Assembly (NCBI GenBank): GCA_013407085.1
Contig: JACCGJ010009910.1
Span: forward strand, 62,001-126,000
Reading direction: 5' to 3'
Length of the DNA stretch: 64,000 bases
Origin: Atriophallophorus winterbourni
Lineage: Eukaryota > Platyhelminthes > Trematoda > Plagiorchiida > Microphallidae
In this document: positions 1 through 11,632 of the stretch, one piece after another
Layout of the letters: every line of letters starts with the position of its first letter
Position numbering within the stretch: position 1 is the stretch's first letter
Translations under genes and position numbers: made by a program
The notes under the pieces: generated by a model
Database searches by the model: none
The model's input: only the letters and a program-made list of their open reading frames with translations
What the model was told of the DNA's origin: nothing

Positions 1-317
1 AAATTGCATCTAATATGATAACGATGCCTCTTTAATTAAGCGTTTGTAAGTCGTAAAGTAGTAGCATTTAGCGTCCTTTATGCGTTGAGGGAAATAAATT
101 CATTCAAAATACGAGGACACTAGGACGTTTCTCTATTATAACCCACAGATTACTGTATGAGTTGTAAGTGAAATGTATATTTGTATAATTCAGCAATAGA
201 ATATAGATTACTGTTCATGCATCAAATTTAGGCATTCAAAGTAGTTCGCAGTCGTATCAGTAGTATATAAAAACTGAGGTTATTTCGCTTTTTTTCGTAC
301 CAATCTTATCCAAGAGA
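1..317. other. AT-rich DNA, nothing recognised
   Basis: No open frame, repeat or RNA signature could be supported here. It leads into the first copy of the dispersed hammerhead-like repeat. Confidence 0.4.
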
Positions 318-480
318 GTGCAAATTGTTTTCCATCCTTCCACTGTTTCGATCGTACGCGGATCACGATCCCACTGTTTCTACCAGATGACGGCAAACAG
401 CACGAAACCGGTTGAGTGTGTGTGTGTGAGATGGAAATTCAGGCAAATGAGATTTTTTGAGCATAAACTATTAAAATTTA
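318..480 (+). repeat. Dispersed hammerhead-like repeat, degenerate copy
   Basis: This copy shares the block found at about a dozen places in the window: a GCGGATC lead-in, a core, CGAAACCGG, a GT-rich run, then a stretch like AAATGCATGCAAATGA. The core at 384-390 reads CAGATGA instead of CUGANGA. The stem II hairpin (391-403, loop AAACA) and GAAA (404-407) remain, followed by CCGGTT. The wrong second core base argues against self-cleavage. Confidence 0.6.
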
Positions 481-2080
481 GTTATGATACACGGCAAGAT
501 ATCACGACCTACATATACTTGTCACCCATAGTAATCTTGTGTCTAATGAAACGGAACTCCCTTTCATAACGGATCATATTTTAACAATCTTATTTCGACA
601 TTAAGTTTGCTGGAATTTTCTACAACTTCTATGTAATGATCTTCAATTAGTATAAACCATAAAAGTTATTGTGATGAAAACCGTTTAATCGGAAAATAAA
701 AGTGATCAATGTTTCACTGCGTTCTAAAAGATGAAAAGCTTTCACTGAGCCATTGTTTTCATTGCTCATACTATTCCCCTCGATGTTAGAAACGAAGAGT
801 CTTCGCTATTCATAAGTCTTTTGCTGTTTAATTCAGAACCGTTATGTGTACCTAACAATAAAACGCATTTTGGCCGGTATGTAAATCTTCGTTAATCGAG
901 GACGCCAATCGCACAGTGCCAAACTAATACCAACCGAAACAAAATCAATTGGTAATCCATGGCCTGTTTGATTTGAGCAAAAACAATTTATGACTGCTAA
1001 AACGCTTCGTCGAAAATTTCACCGTTGCGAACGTAAATGTTACCCGTCTTCACCAATATCCGTGTCCCGTAGACAGGGTAACTTTCAATTCTTGAGAATT
1101 ATAACCCCGACATGCATAGCTATCCTACACAATTTTCTGAAAAAGATTCTCTCTAACAAAAGTATAACGGTTTGGTAAGCAACCAGATAATCAACTTCCA
1201 CTTTTGAATCAAATCACACATTATAAATCCACGTAATTTGCCTGTGATGCAACTTTCAAAAGAATCTTTCAAAGAACGTGCATGAAAAAGGATGCATTTA
1301 TCCGCGCTGTGAATGAAAGTATAATCAAAATTCCCGAATAAACTCTGGGAATTAAAAATACAAAAAGTAAGATGACCAATGTATATTAATTGGCGCGATT
1401 GGTACAAGGGTTTCCCTTAGGTGTATACATGGATTTGAGCGTTGATCGAAAGCCATTTGACCCATTAATTTGCAGGATGTTACGTGTACAATTTAAGGCA
1501 ATCAAAGTAATTTGATCCAAGTTGCAACCGTAAATAAATTTATATAAAGAAAATTAGGTAACTAATCATCAGATAGCCGTGATAGAGCATCGATGTCATA
1601 AAAGTTCAGAATAGATCCTAAACCAATGAATTCCCAACGGATTTTTAGTTTCATATATTTTCTGTCACATTTGGAGCAAAAATTCATTTGTCTACAACTA
1701 TAGTTGATTGATTAACCGCAATTTTAGCGTCAGCTTTTTACAACTTCAAAATGAGTCGTGCGTTCAACCCGCCTGGCTCCTTTCCAAGTGACACGCGGTT
1801 AATCTATGGCCTGGTGAACGTCGAATACATTGAAAGATTTGATTATTTCACCCGCAGTTCAACCAACACGTGGAATGCGATTTTAACTTTTGGACACGAA
1901 AATATTCCCAAGGATATTTACAATTGAGAACTGTCTTAAATATACTGCATTCAACTGAAACAACATTGAGTGAATAGTCTTGATGAAGCTTTCAATTTTT
2001 TATGTGATGGAAATCGGTTACTGCTGCTTAGATAATAAAATGAAAGGATAGAGAAAGAAATTTGAATCAATAATCCAGAT
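481..2080. other. AT-rich intergenic or intronic DNA
   Basis: Only short, low-quality open frames are present on either strand. No repeat family seen elsewhere in the window could be aligned by eye. Confidence 0.35.
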
Positions 2081-2400
2081 TTTATGGTGATAAAAGAAAT
2101 CGCTTTACATGTACCGTTGGATGACAGCTATAAAAATACAGAGGATGCAATCAAAATTCTATTCAGGTGTTTGGTTTGTTCAAGGTAATTCAAGGTTTTT
2201 AATGGCCTAAAAAGCAACATGCTTGACAACAACCATAGGATGGTAAAAATTAAAATTTAAGTATACAGGGCCGATAGTGGAGTGCTCTTTGATATAAGCG
2301 CGATCGTAGGAGCGTTCACAATATCCTGTGATAGTGAATTCTACAAAAAGCTAATACGCACCAAAAAGAAATGACGTCTACACGCGAGTCTTGCTTACGG
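2080..2400 (-). mobile_element. CR1-like LINE 3' fragment containing a second CR1 tail
   Basis: Read on the minus strand, this matches the end of the CR1-like copy at 34190-34420: the same coding end (equivalent to CRRHFF ... WNSL ... NAPTI), stop and 3' UTR. It is interrupted at about 2185-2245 by a short piece of another CR1 3' end in the same orientation, recognisable by the 'taatggcctaaaaagca' block that also occurs near 22950, 33320 and 46890. It is clearly a pseudogene. The boundaries are approximate. Confidence 0.65.
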
Positions 2401-2914
2401 TATAGCGAGACAACTTGAGTGACTCTGTGTATTCTTAGAGGCAATTTTACGATTTTTTTAATAGTTTTGAAATAGGATGATAGAAAATTTGGTTTATTGT
2501 TTCAATTTTACCAAATATCACTTTCAGGAAAATGTTGTGCTCCCCAATAATCGGTATTAACACCAAAGTTGTGTTTGTTGAATTCATGACGAAAGTCAAA
2601 GCAACAACAACTTCCTTCTTTCAAAAGCTTCGCATTGGCTGACTCTGACATCCCACAAGTTCGATCGAAATATATTCACTATCTTTCCATTGCTCACATA
2701 CCACCCAGGCATCAGCCTAGAAACAGTGATATTAATCTTTGGTTGATATGAGTTGATTCCGTACATGATGAGTGAAAAACTTCCCGGCATACAAAGGATG
2801 CTGCGAAGATTGAAGAATTGTCGCTTCATTTATCATACTTTATATCGTTTCTACTTGTGATGCTATTTTGTTTGTGCATAGGTACAACACCCCGGTATTT
2901 GTATCACGGATACT
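2401..2914. other. No feature recognised
   Basis: A minus-strand open frame of 77 codons (2596-2829) has no recognisable motif and is not called. Confidence 0.3.
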
Positions 2915-3720
2915 CGGTCAAAACCAAAGTCTTTGGTTGAGGGAATTTATGGCATCAACTCATCACTGTTAAAAGCCATCAACTTGAACCAGTATATCAT
3001 TTTATATATCTTAGTTCAACTATTGCGGAACACTTCTCGCTAGACTATGAAATTGGTAAGCGGGTTGGCAGAGAAGTTACAATCATGTCCTGTTCGAACT
3101 TTCTTGTCAGCAATCGCAAGCTGATAGTGAAGATAAGGGCGAAGTTATACATTGCGCACATACTAAATGCTTTACTGTATGACAGCGAATGCTGGACCAT
3201 TCACGCAATACACAAATGTAAGCTGAATGCTTTCCCTTTATCTGCCCCCTTCGCAGTTTGAAAAAAGTAAAAAATAGTGAAATGTTTTCTAGAGCTGGTC
3301 TACGGAGCATGTTCACCCTACTACAGCAGCGCCACCTACGCTGACTGAGTTATATGTAAAGAATGGAAAATGGTCGTAGTCCGAGATATCTACTTTGGGT
3401 TGATTTGAAATCAGGAGGTTGATCATTAGGCAAACTTCAATTGTCGTACAAAGACGCTTGCTAATGTGATATCAATGCAATTAACATTGACTCTACAAGT
3501 TGGGAAGCATATGTTCCTGTTTCCACACCGGAGGCACTGCGCAAACTGTCATTTTCGAGTACTGACTACCGCTGTGAGCGATGCGAGAGAGATTGTTCCT
3601 TGAGAATCAGACTGTTTGGTCATTTTAAAACTGCGTAGTATATACCCGTCATGCACTTGTGATGCACTTCCATGGTCGAAATTGACCGAAGGACACTAGC
3701 AACAACAACCTTATCAAGGT
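2915..3720 (+). mobile_element. LINE family A, decayed 3' fragment
   Basis: This is homologous to 8265-9145 and 31030-31914. It covers the part after the reverse transcriptase active site (YLGS-like segment, thumb, the (R/W)LGHVYRMENGR segment) and the 3' UTR. The end carries the family A signature CGACCGAAGGA followed by a CAACAA-type tail (about 3690-3710). Frameshifts and stops are frequent. It is one of seven copies of this family in the window and abuts the hammerhead-like repeat at 3721. Confidence 0.75.
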
Positions 3721-3860
3721 CATATTATATACTGTCTCCATCTGACGACGGCAAACAGCCAGAAACCGGTAGTGGTGTGTAAGGGATGGGGATGTGAGCA
3801 ACACATTACTTTGGTCAGTCATATAATATACTTCAAAATTTCCCGCTGTGTCTTGTGATG
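3721..3860 (+). repeat. Dispersed hammerhead-like repeat, core CUGACGA
   Basis: Core CTGACGA is at 3742-3748, the stem II hairpin CGGC-AAACA-GCCA at 3749-3761, GAAA at 3762-3765, and CCGGTA at 3766-3771. The next bases, GTGG, can pair with CCAT just before the core (4 bp, one G-U). All invariant core positions (CUGANGA, GAAA, UH cleavage site) are present. The closing pair of stem II is C-A rather than G-C, which weakens it. Confidence 0.55.
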
Positions 3861-5140
3861 GTGAGATTAATAATCTGCGAGGAAATAATACAAGGCCATT
3901 CATTCTTGGCTGCTTTATCTCATTTATTATTTATTGAGACATCTCAGTCATCTCAATTCATGTAGTAGAGTGAAGAAGCTATGCATTTGCATGTGGTGAG
4001 GTGCAACTATTGACATACTTTTGTTAGTGTGTTGTCAACCCTTATAGAACCAATTTAGTTTCAAGTACGTGACTAGGCCTGCCAAAACGAAGAGTTTTGA
4101 CGCAGCAAGTGCTCAATAGAAAATCATATGCTGTCCGTTTGAAACCCTTACATTCTTTTTCCTGCAAAAGGAACAATCTAAGCTATACAAAGGTTCGTCC
4201 AAGTTGGTCTCACTAAATTAATTTATTCTTTTTTATTCTAGGCAAATTAAAAAATAAAAGTGAAAAACCTCCTCGATTATTTTAAATCAAAATGGAATCT
4301 CACACTTGTTTCACTCAATCACGAAATGACAGCTAGCTGAGTTAACGTAATTTATCCAAAGCAACGTTCAAGTCTCCCGATTTCAGTAACGTGTTTTACG
4401 ACTACAATTTTCCTCTTTTCTATTTTGCGTTTCATCACACGTGTTTCATAATAACGTCATTTCATCAGCATTTTTAATTATTTCCAGTTATCGTACATCG
4501 CTTTTAAGCTTTTTTCAGACAATGTTCACTCCGTGTTGAACATTGTAATCAAAGACGCGAGGTTGAGCGTTATTCAGTTCAAACCAAACGAATAACAGAC
4601 AGATTACAGATATCTAATTTATTGTAATTTAATTTAGATGATGTGGGCACTGTCGCTTTTGTGTCCCTTGATCCAGATGATATGTTCCCGAATGATCGAT
4701 TGTAATTATTTTCAACTTGTTGACAGTTCTATAATTGTTTGATTTGGAATTTATTTTCATTAGTCTGATCAATAGTAATACTATCAATCGCCCACTATTT
4801 CGATATCAGCATTAATTTTTTAATCATCACAGTCTAAATTTGGGCATAATCTCTGCACCACCAGACATTGTAATCAATACTACCAGAGTGAGATTTGTTT
4901 TAGTGATAACTTATTCATGAAAATAGGTATGGTGAATGAGAATTCTGATCCTCCTGCTTTCATTTTGAACTTGAACAACTCATTTATTCACTAATTTTAA
5001 ATTCAACACTGCAAAATGTTGCATTAACAACGAACAACGTCACTCAGTTGCTCTTACCGATAAGCAAATTGTAGAAGGTCTGATCTGATTATGGGTTTGA
5101 ACTGAATTAATGTACCAGGTAGGGAGAGTAAGATCAGTAT
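3861..5140. other. AT-rich DNA, nothing recognised
   Basis: No coding frame or repeat could be supported in this stretch. Confidence 0.35.
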
Positions 5141-5565
5141 GAGTGCAAACAGCACGAAACCGGTCGTGGGGTGTGTGTGACGGAAATGCATGCAAATGAA
5201 TATTTTGGTTCATAGTTCTGGGTTTAACCCCATTAAACATGTGTTTGGACACATGTGATTGAACAGGTTGGCCATACCAGCCTTATCCAACAGTGACATA
5301 CATGCTCAACTTGTTTAACAGTCCTCCACTGCTTCAAGCGCATGCGGATCCTGATAAGACTGTCCCTACCTGGTGAGTGCAAAAAGCACGAAACCGGTCG
5401 TGGGGTGTGTGTGACGGAAATGCATGCAAATGAATATTTTAGTTCATGGTTCTGGGTTTAACCCCATTAAACATATGTTTGGACATATGTGATTGAACAG
5501 GTTCGTCGTACCAGACTTAACCAAAAGTGGCATACAAGCGCTACTTGATTTAATGTAACTTGAAC
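5141..5565 (+). repeat. Tandem repeat, 234-bp unit, each unit with a hammerhead-like motif
   Basis: Two direct units align almost base for base. The GAGTGC of the first motif is at 5141 and that of the second at 5375, giving a period of 234 bp. Shared blocks include CGAAACCGGTCGTGGGG, a GT-rich run, ATGCATGCAAATGAATATTT and GGGTTTAACCCCATTAAACA. In unit 1 the core is CAGTATGA and in unit 2 it is CTGGTGA (5370-5376), so both cores are damaged, but stem II (GTGC/GCAC), GAAA and the palindrome ACCGGT are intact. In unit 2, TCCCTAC before the core can pair with GTGGGG after the cleavage site, forming a 6-bp stem I. The layout resembles the ribozyme-bearing tandem repeats (retrozymes) known from animals. 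Confidence 0.7.
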
Positions 5566-5624
5566 GAGGTTTAGTTTTTAGACAATTGTTAGCTGTTAAT
5601 GGAGCAAGTCATGTTCTAAAGATC

Positions 5625-5765
5625 GAATCACAAGCAAAGTATGCGGATCCCGATCGCACTGTCCCTGACTGATGAGTGCACACAGCATGAAACCGGTCGC
5701 GGTGTGTGATGGAAATACATTCAAGTGAGAATATATTGCTCAAGCCCATATGTTCGACTCATCAC
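5625..5765 (+). ncRNA. Third hammerhead-like copy of the tandem array, intact core
   Basis: This is the same repeat, about 299 bp after the second motif. Core CTGATGA is at 5669-5675, stem II GTGC-ACACA-GCAT at 5676-5688 (one G-U pair), GAAA at 5689-5692, and CCGGTC with a UC cleavage site at 5693-5698. All catalytic core positions are those of a functional hammerhead. Stem I, however, pairs poorly (TCCCTGA against GCGGTGTG), so activity is uncertain. The lead-in GCGGATCCCGATC is shared with the other copies. Confidence 0.55.
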
Positions 5766-6052
5766 AATTGTTCTGATTATCAGGGGATATGAATATATGG
5801 CCACAATATTGTGAGCAATGTTTCGCTCGGTTGTGTTGTTACCGGTGTACACATCACGGTTCGATATGGTCTGGTAGATAACACAACAGAAGCGATTGTG
5901 CTTATTTGGCATCGTGATTCATCATTAGTATCCCGGACAAAACTATCATGGATTTCTAAACAACTTATCGCGCTGAAACTTGTCCACTTCTAGGCGAATG
6001 AAATATTTTCAGCTACATATTTCGATTTTTGGTACCTGATTGTAAACGTTTT

Positions 6053-6162
6053 TATACATACATACATACATACATACATACATACATACATACATACATA
6101 CATACATACATACATACATACATACATACATACATACATACATACATACATACATACATACA
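6053..6162. repeat. (TACA)n microsatellite
   Basis: About 27 uninterrupted copies of the tetranucleotide CATA/TACA are seen. Open frames across it on both strands (YIHT and YVCM periodic peptides) are artefacts of the repeat. Confidence 0.97.
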
Positions 6163-6917
6163 CGTCATTTGGAGGTGTGAACTCTTTTTCCTTGTTCTCC
6201 AACTACACAATTATCTACAATTTCCATTCTTATTATACTTTAACGTAAACATAACGTATCTTTGCAACATATGTCGACACATCAATTCTCACACGTTTTA
6301 TCTTCCCATCGATTAACAAAACATTTATATGAGAATTTTACTCAGCTAAACTTAAAAATTAGGAGGGCTACGTTCAACTTCAGAATGTAATCATGTTCAA
6401 GTTTCCTAATATAAAATATTTTATACAATCAGCCGTAAGAAATTCAACTGTTTATTGAGCGTGCAGCTCAATTCTAACAGACTGCCAATTATCATGCAGC
6501 TCGATATAAGCAACGGAGTTTTAAAACCATAGTTCCTGTTTAGGCAACACACAGGATAGGTTGCTCTGGTCTTTTCGTAATTGCGATTCATTATCGGTTT
6601 TCATATGTTTGCCTTCTTCATTTGCAGGAAACGAGTTTAATTTCAGTGGATGCCACACAAATTTCCGCTTTGAAATAATTGTTGAAAATAATTATACTGA
6701 GCTGTTTTGAATACCATGACTTCAACGAGACTACAAATTCCACATTAAAGTTTAGGTTTCGCATTCTGTAGAACAGTATACATGATGGAGGAAGCAATCT
6801 AAGCGTTCACTTGCTAGCTCTTGTCAATTCAGATTTCGTGAGGTCAAGTGAATATGTGTATAGAATATTTTATAAATATGAAATGATGTTGATGAAATCG
6901 AGGTGTGTGCGTATATA

Positions 6918-6953
<36 letters not shown>

Positions 6954-7611
6954 TTGTTAGAATTACGCAAATGCGTTATTTTGTTAATCTATACATTTCA
7001 ATAATAGTCTATATTTTGTTATTATCCAATGCAATTTAAGACTGTTTTCTCTCATCAACTTGCGGCAGAAATACCTATTGTATCCACATTGATGCTTCAA
7101 ATACAACAATTCTATTTAATATGGTTTCGAGTTCGTGACGTTCTTTTTATCTGGTATCCTGTCATTTTATTATCACTGCTCTCTGGGAAATCAGAATGAA
7201 AATAATAATTGGAACTTCGCACCCTAACAAAAATTCCCATTCCATATCCGCTTGCCTCTATGCTTGTCAATCTCACATTTTGCCTTGGATGTCTCACCGA
7301 TGAATCAATTGTCCATCGTCTTGAGACGTATTCCGGTACAACCAAGTATGGAAAACTCCGGGTGTTATGTGATCAATATATTGTTTTCAGAAGAACGGAA
7401 GTCATTCCATGGAGTTCGCTGAGTTTTCGATAAGTTAACAGCAGCTGAATATTCATTTCGTTTTCTCAAAATTTCAAGTGGGACTATTATTTAGCAGCAA
7501 TGAGAAAATAGCAATTGTTACAATGAAAAACTTTGCGAATACGTTTGGAATGGGACACGGGAATTTCTAAGTTCCACGTTACGCATTTATTTACATGGCG
7601 TAAGATTGCGT
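6163..7611. other. AT-rich DNA with a (TA)n run
   Basis: A dinucleotide (TA)n tract lies at 6920-6951. Otherwise only short frames occur, including overlapping opposite-strand frames at 7112-7433 without recognisable domains. Confidence 0.4.
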
Positions 7612-9145
7612 TGAGATGTATAGAGGAATCCGCATTCTGAATGTTGTAGACAAATTGATAGTTAAAGTCTTACAGACCTGGCTGAAAGTTTTACTTGATA
7701 GAGTTTACTCCGAATCTCAATGTGGCTCATGCGAGGGAAGATCAGCCGTTGACATGATCTTCTCCCTGAGACAACTTCAAGAAAAGTGTCGGGAACAGCG
7801 TATGCCATTATACGCTATTTTTATTGATTTAACTAAGGGAGGGTCTTTTTAAAAATGCTTGATTTGATAGGCTGCCCCCCAAGACTGCTCAAGCTCGTTA
7901 TTTCGTTCCACTCAGGCATGGAGGGCTCAGTCCATTTTAACGGCTTCAGCTCAGAAGCCTTTGAAATTCGCTGAGGCGTCAAACAAGGATATGTTGTTGC
8001 TCACGCGCTTCTCGGCATTTTATTTTCTCTGCTTCTAAAGCACGCTTCCAGGACGAGGACAGAAGGCATTTACCTACGCACGCGAAGTGATGGCAAGCTT
8101 TTCAGCCTGAATCGGTTGGGAGCACAAATCAGGGCACGCAATGTGCTAATCCGTGACCTGCTATTTTCTCACGATGCAGCCATTATTGCTCACTCCCAAG
8201 AGAACCTACAGTCGCTAATGGACTGTTTTTCGTCGGCATGCAAAGACTTTGGTCTAACAATCAGCATGAGCAAGACCAAAGTCCTTGGTCAAGGGATTGT
8301 ATCGCCACCAATCATCACTGGTGGAAACTCTCAGCTTGAACCAGTGCATCATTTCACATACCTTGGTTCAATCATTGTGGATAACTTCTCGCTAGACACG
8401 GAGATTGATAAGAATATTGGCAGAGCAGCTGTCATTTTGTGTTGATTAAACTCTTGTGTTTTGGTCAACCGCAAGACAAAGATGATGGTATACAGCGCGT
8501 GCGTAGTAAATGCTTTACTGTAGGCAGTGAAACCTGGACCACCCACGCAAGACACGAACGGAAGCTGAATGCTTTTCATCTACGAAGCATCTGTCGTATC
8601 TTAACCATGTCGTGGATGGACAGAGTGACTAATGCTGAAGCGCTTTTAAAAGCTGGTCTAGAGAGCATGTTCACCCTATTACGAGAGCACTGCCTGCGGT
8701 GGCTTGGTCATGTCTACAGAATGGAAAATGGTCGTATTCCGAAAGATCTATTCTAAGATGAGTTAAAATCAGGATGTCTACCGTTAGGCAGACCACATTC
8801 GCGGTACAAAGACGTTTGCAAAAGTGATAAGAAAGCACATGGCAATGACCCCACGAGTTGAGAAGAACTTGCTTTTGACCGCTGACTTTGAAGGCATTGA
8901 GCAAAGTGTTGTTTGCAAGATGGGGAGGAGCTGATGCAGCTCTTAGCTACTGAACGCAGATCGCGCCGTTGGCGTGCAACTGACGCCGATCGACCGAGTA
9001 CTGCCTGTCGTTGCGAGCGCTGCGAGAGAGATTGTTCCCCCCGAATCGGACTGTTTAGTTATTAAAAAAGCTGCGAAGCATGAGAACATCTGGCGATTGT
9101 TAATTACATCCATGGTCGATATCGACCGAACGAAAACACTAAATT
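7612..9145 (+). mobile_element. LINE family A, 5'-truncated reverse transcriptase copy
   Basis: This non-LTR retrotransposon starts inside the reverse transcriptase. Finger/palm segments are seen at 7616-7852, with an FIDLTK box (motif A) whose following bases are deleted. The motif B region (GVKQG-like) is at about 7975. Motif C is FSHD (8164-8175) instead of FADD, so the first catalytic aspartate is lost. The thumb, a YLGS segment (about 8360), the ETWTT region (about 8525) and the WLGHVYRMENGRIPKDL segment follow, then the 3' UTR ending in the CGACCGAACG-type tail. Several frameshifts and a deletion break the frame. The clade is uncertain (RTE- or Jockey-like). Confidence 0.85.
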
Positions 9146-10958
9146 GTCCTAATCAGCGCAAGAACATATTTTATCGTAAAAGGGAGGTTTTCAGATCATC
9201 CGTCATATATTATCTCACAGCAAAGAAGAATTAGCTTCAAACTTTCTTCTCGGAAAATATAGTTCGTCGTGTGGTCGTCAAAGATGGGAAACATTGCTAC
9301 TCCACTGATCGATAGCCCGTTCTTGCGGATTTAGTTTTCTAAATCGTGAAGTTCTCAATTTTAGAACAATTCAAGCAAGTGTGTTCCCAGGGTCAAAACG
9401 CAGAAAAATCTATATAGTATCGACTCTTCGAAAGGTATACATCTTAGTGACTGTAATTATCTTCGTGCATTCATATTTTAACTCATTTAGATCAAATCCT
9501 AATGTTTACCTTGAGTTTTTATGTATGATTACTATTTGATTGGCGTAAGCATACTACTCAAACATTTTGGATGCTGTACTTCAATATGCATTTAGCATAT
9601 GAATCGTAATATTCGACAGCTTTTACACGTTTTCGCATGCAAAATCTTTATACTGTTAATAGTTTCGAACATCCATCTGCCTTGTCGAGATTGGTAAATC
9701 GAACTGGTTTGAAAATGATTCGCGAGTACTTTTCTGCAGATTAAGAAATTGATGTTGACCGCGTTGAAATATACACATCAGGAAGGTATTTGACTATGTT
9801 TTAACCGATTCATTGCAAACTTTCTTTTCATACACATCAGCAATTTGGGTACCAAGGCAACAAAAAATAACCTGATCGTAGAAACGATATTCAATTGAGC
9901 TACGACGTTATTTTTCGGAACTCAGTAATCTTAACACTAACCATAGGATGACAGGTATATGGAGTAAAATTATAAAATTTCTCAAACATCTAAAGGGACA
10001 GTCACATACTGCATGGTTCGTCGTCGAGTTTAGAAGCGAAAACGGCAAAAGATTCCGAGTGTGTGATTTCTTCAGGCAAAATTTTCCAAGTAAAATAATT
10101 TTTGACCGAGAAAAAACGTCGACGAATATCCAATTTGCCATTATACGAGGATATTTTATCATGTCTGTTGGGACTAATAACCAACGATTGTAAGAGCTTA
10201 AGTAATATATCGCTTTAGAAGATATTACAATTCAAATTAATAAATTGGCAGCAGTTTTAATGTCAATAAGAAAATCACTGGTAGGTGAATTAATGATTAC
10301 AAATTTAAACTTAGACTTACATGCAAGATTTTATGTCGCTACTAGATTACCATGAATAAACGCGTATGCCTTCTCGTGAAAATTTTATTGAACCAAAATT
10401 GATTAGTATAATTCAAGACAGTCTCTTGTTTTTTGTATTGTGCAACTTTAACGAACTTCATTCCGTACTTGCAAGCTTTTGGTCAAACCAAAATCATCTC
10501 GGTTGTGCAAATTGCATTCTTCAAACGAACATTTAAATCAAACTGATTTTATTCTTGGTTTTTTACTTTCCTGGTTTGTCAGTCTAACAGTAGATAACTT
10601 TACTATAATTTTTGCAATATATCATATCAATTGCATGGACCATACATGGACAGTGTACACTAAACAGAACTTAGAACCAAAATATATGGTTTGATCCCTC
10701 AATTACAAATTTTGCTGCCGTATGGCACTGAGTGATTTCAATCAAAAACTGTGTCGCATCATATTGTGAATCGTTATCAGTCAATGGCGCACAGGTATGA
10801 AGCATTAGCAAACAGTTTAGTCATAATAGACAGAATTTCTTTTGCTCACGATACACAAAATAATCATCGTAGCAGGTTTTTCAGTATTCTGGTAAACATG
10901 CTTGTTAAGCTACTGTGAAATGTTGCTGTCGAGGTTAGGCCTACGAATCACGGCAAAT
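9146..10958. other. AT-rich DNA, possible intron of the protocadherin gene
   Basis: Short frames on both strands (for example 9908-10193) have no recognisable motif. Because the protocadherin exon ends with a splice donor at 10964-10959, this stretch should be its intron if the gene is intact. That is an inference. Confidence 0.4.
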
Positions 10959-10964
10959 GCTTAC

Positions 10965-11632
10965 CTCACAACGCCGTAGTCAATAGAATCCGCGTCCCGT
11001 GCCAATGGTAACGGTATCCGTGTTCCAACTTTCACTGACTCTGATATGTGCGTATGATGTTTGACTGATGGAAATTGAGGAGCATTATCGTTTATATCTA
11101 TCAACCGGATGTGAATTCGTAGAAATTGTGATGAACGATTCTCATTCATAGTGTCGTTCCGGGTATCTTTCGCTTGCATGAGAACAGTCAGCGGTAGATT
11201 ACATTCTCTTAACCTAGCTGTACAACACTCCAGGATCCCATCTCCTGCAGTTGATTCCTCTTTTGATGCATCCTCACATATTTGTTCCCGGTCGATTCGT
11301 TGAGACGTGAACAAAGTCAAATTGCGCGGTTGCACTGAAAGTTTACTCCCCAATAGGTTGCTTGATGTGATGAATTTAGTGGTCACACTATAACCATCCC
11401 TCGTTGCTGGAAAATCAATAAGGGAAAAGAGGGAGCATGGATTTCCCGACAGCTCGTCAACGAGTGTATGTCCAGCTGGTGCTTCGTCGTAGAGCACACA
11501 GGTGATGCTCGGCTGATAATTATATCGTTTTATTCGGACGAGAGTATTTTGGGAAAAAACGGAATTACCAAAACACAGATGGAATAGAATCCGATAATCC
11601 AAAATGAACTTAATGAATAAAAAAATCCTCAT
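10965..11632 (-). CDS. Protocadherin-like protein, first coding exon
   Basis: Cadherins are calcium-dependent adhesion receptors at the cell surface. The frame starts with an ATG at 11632 and a hydrophobic leader (residues about 3-22, rich in I, L, F) that fits a signal peptide. The first cadherin repeat follows: VLYDEAPAG (47-54), IDREQIC with the calcium-binding DRE (113-119), and the linker motif DINDNAPQFP (179-188). The next repeat then begins (ISESVKVGT; DADS at 213-216). The exon ends at 10965 with GTGAG and a good donor GTAAGC (10964-10959), so it is 222 codons of a much longer gene. No further cadherin repeat is seen between 1 and 10958. The rest must lie beyond the left edge, or the gene is broken. 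I am confident of the family, not of the subfamily. Confidence 0.87.

Noticed and set aside
5990..6316. Open frames on both strands with YIHT or YVCM periodicity
   Set aside because: They are produced by the (TACA)n microsatellite.
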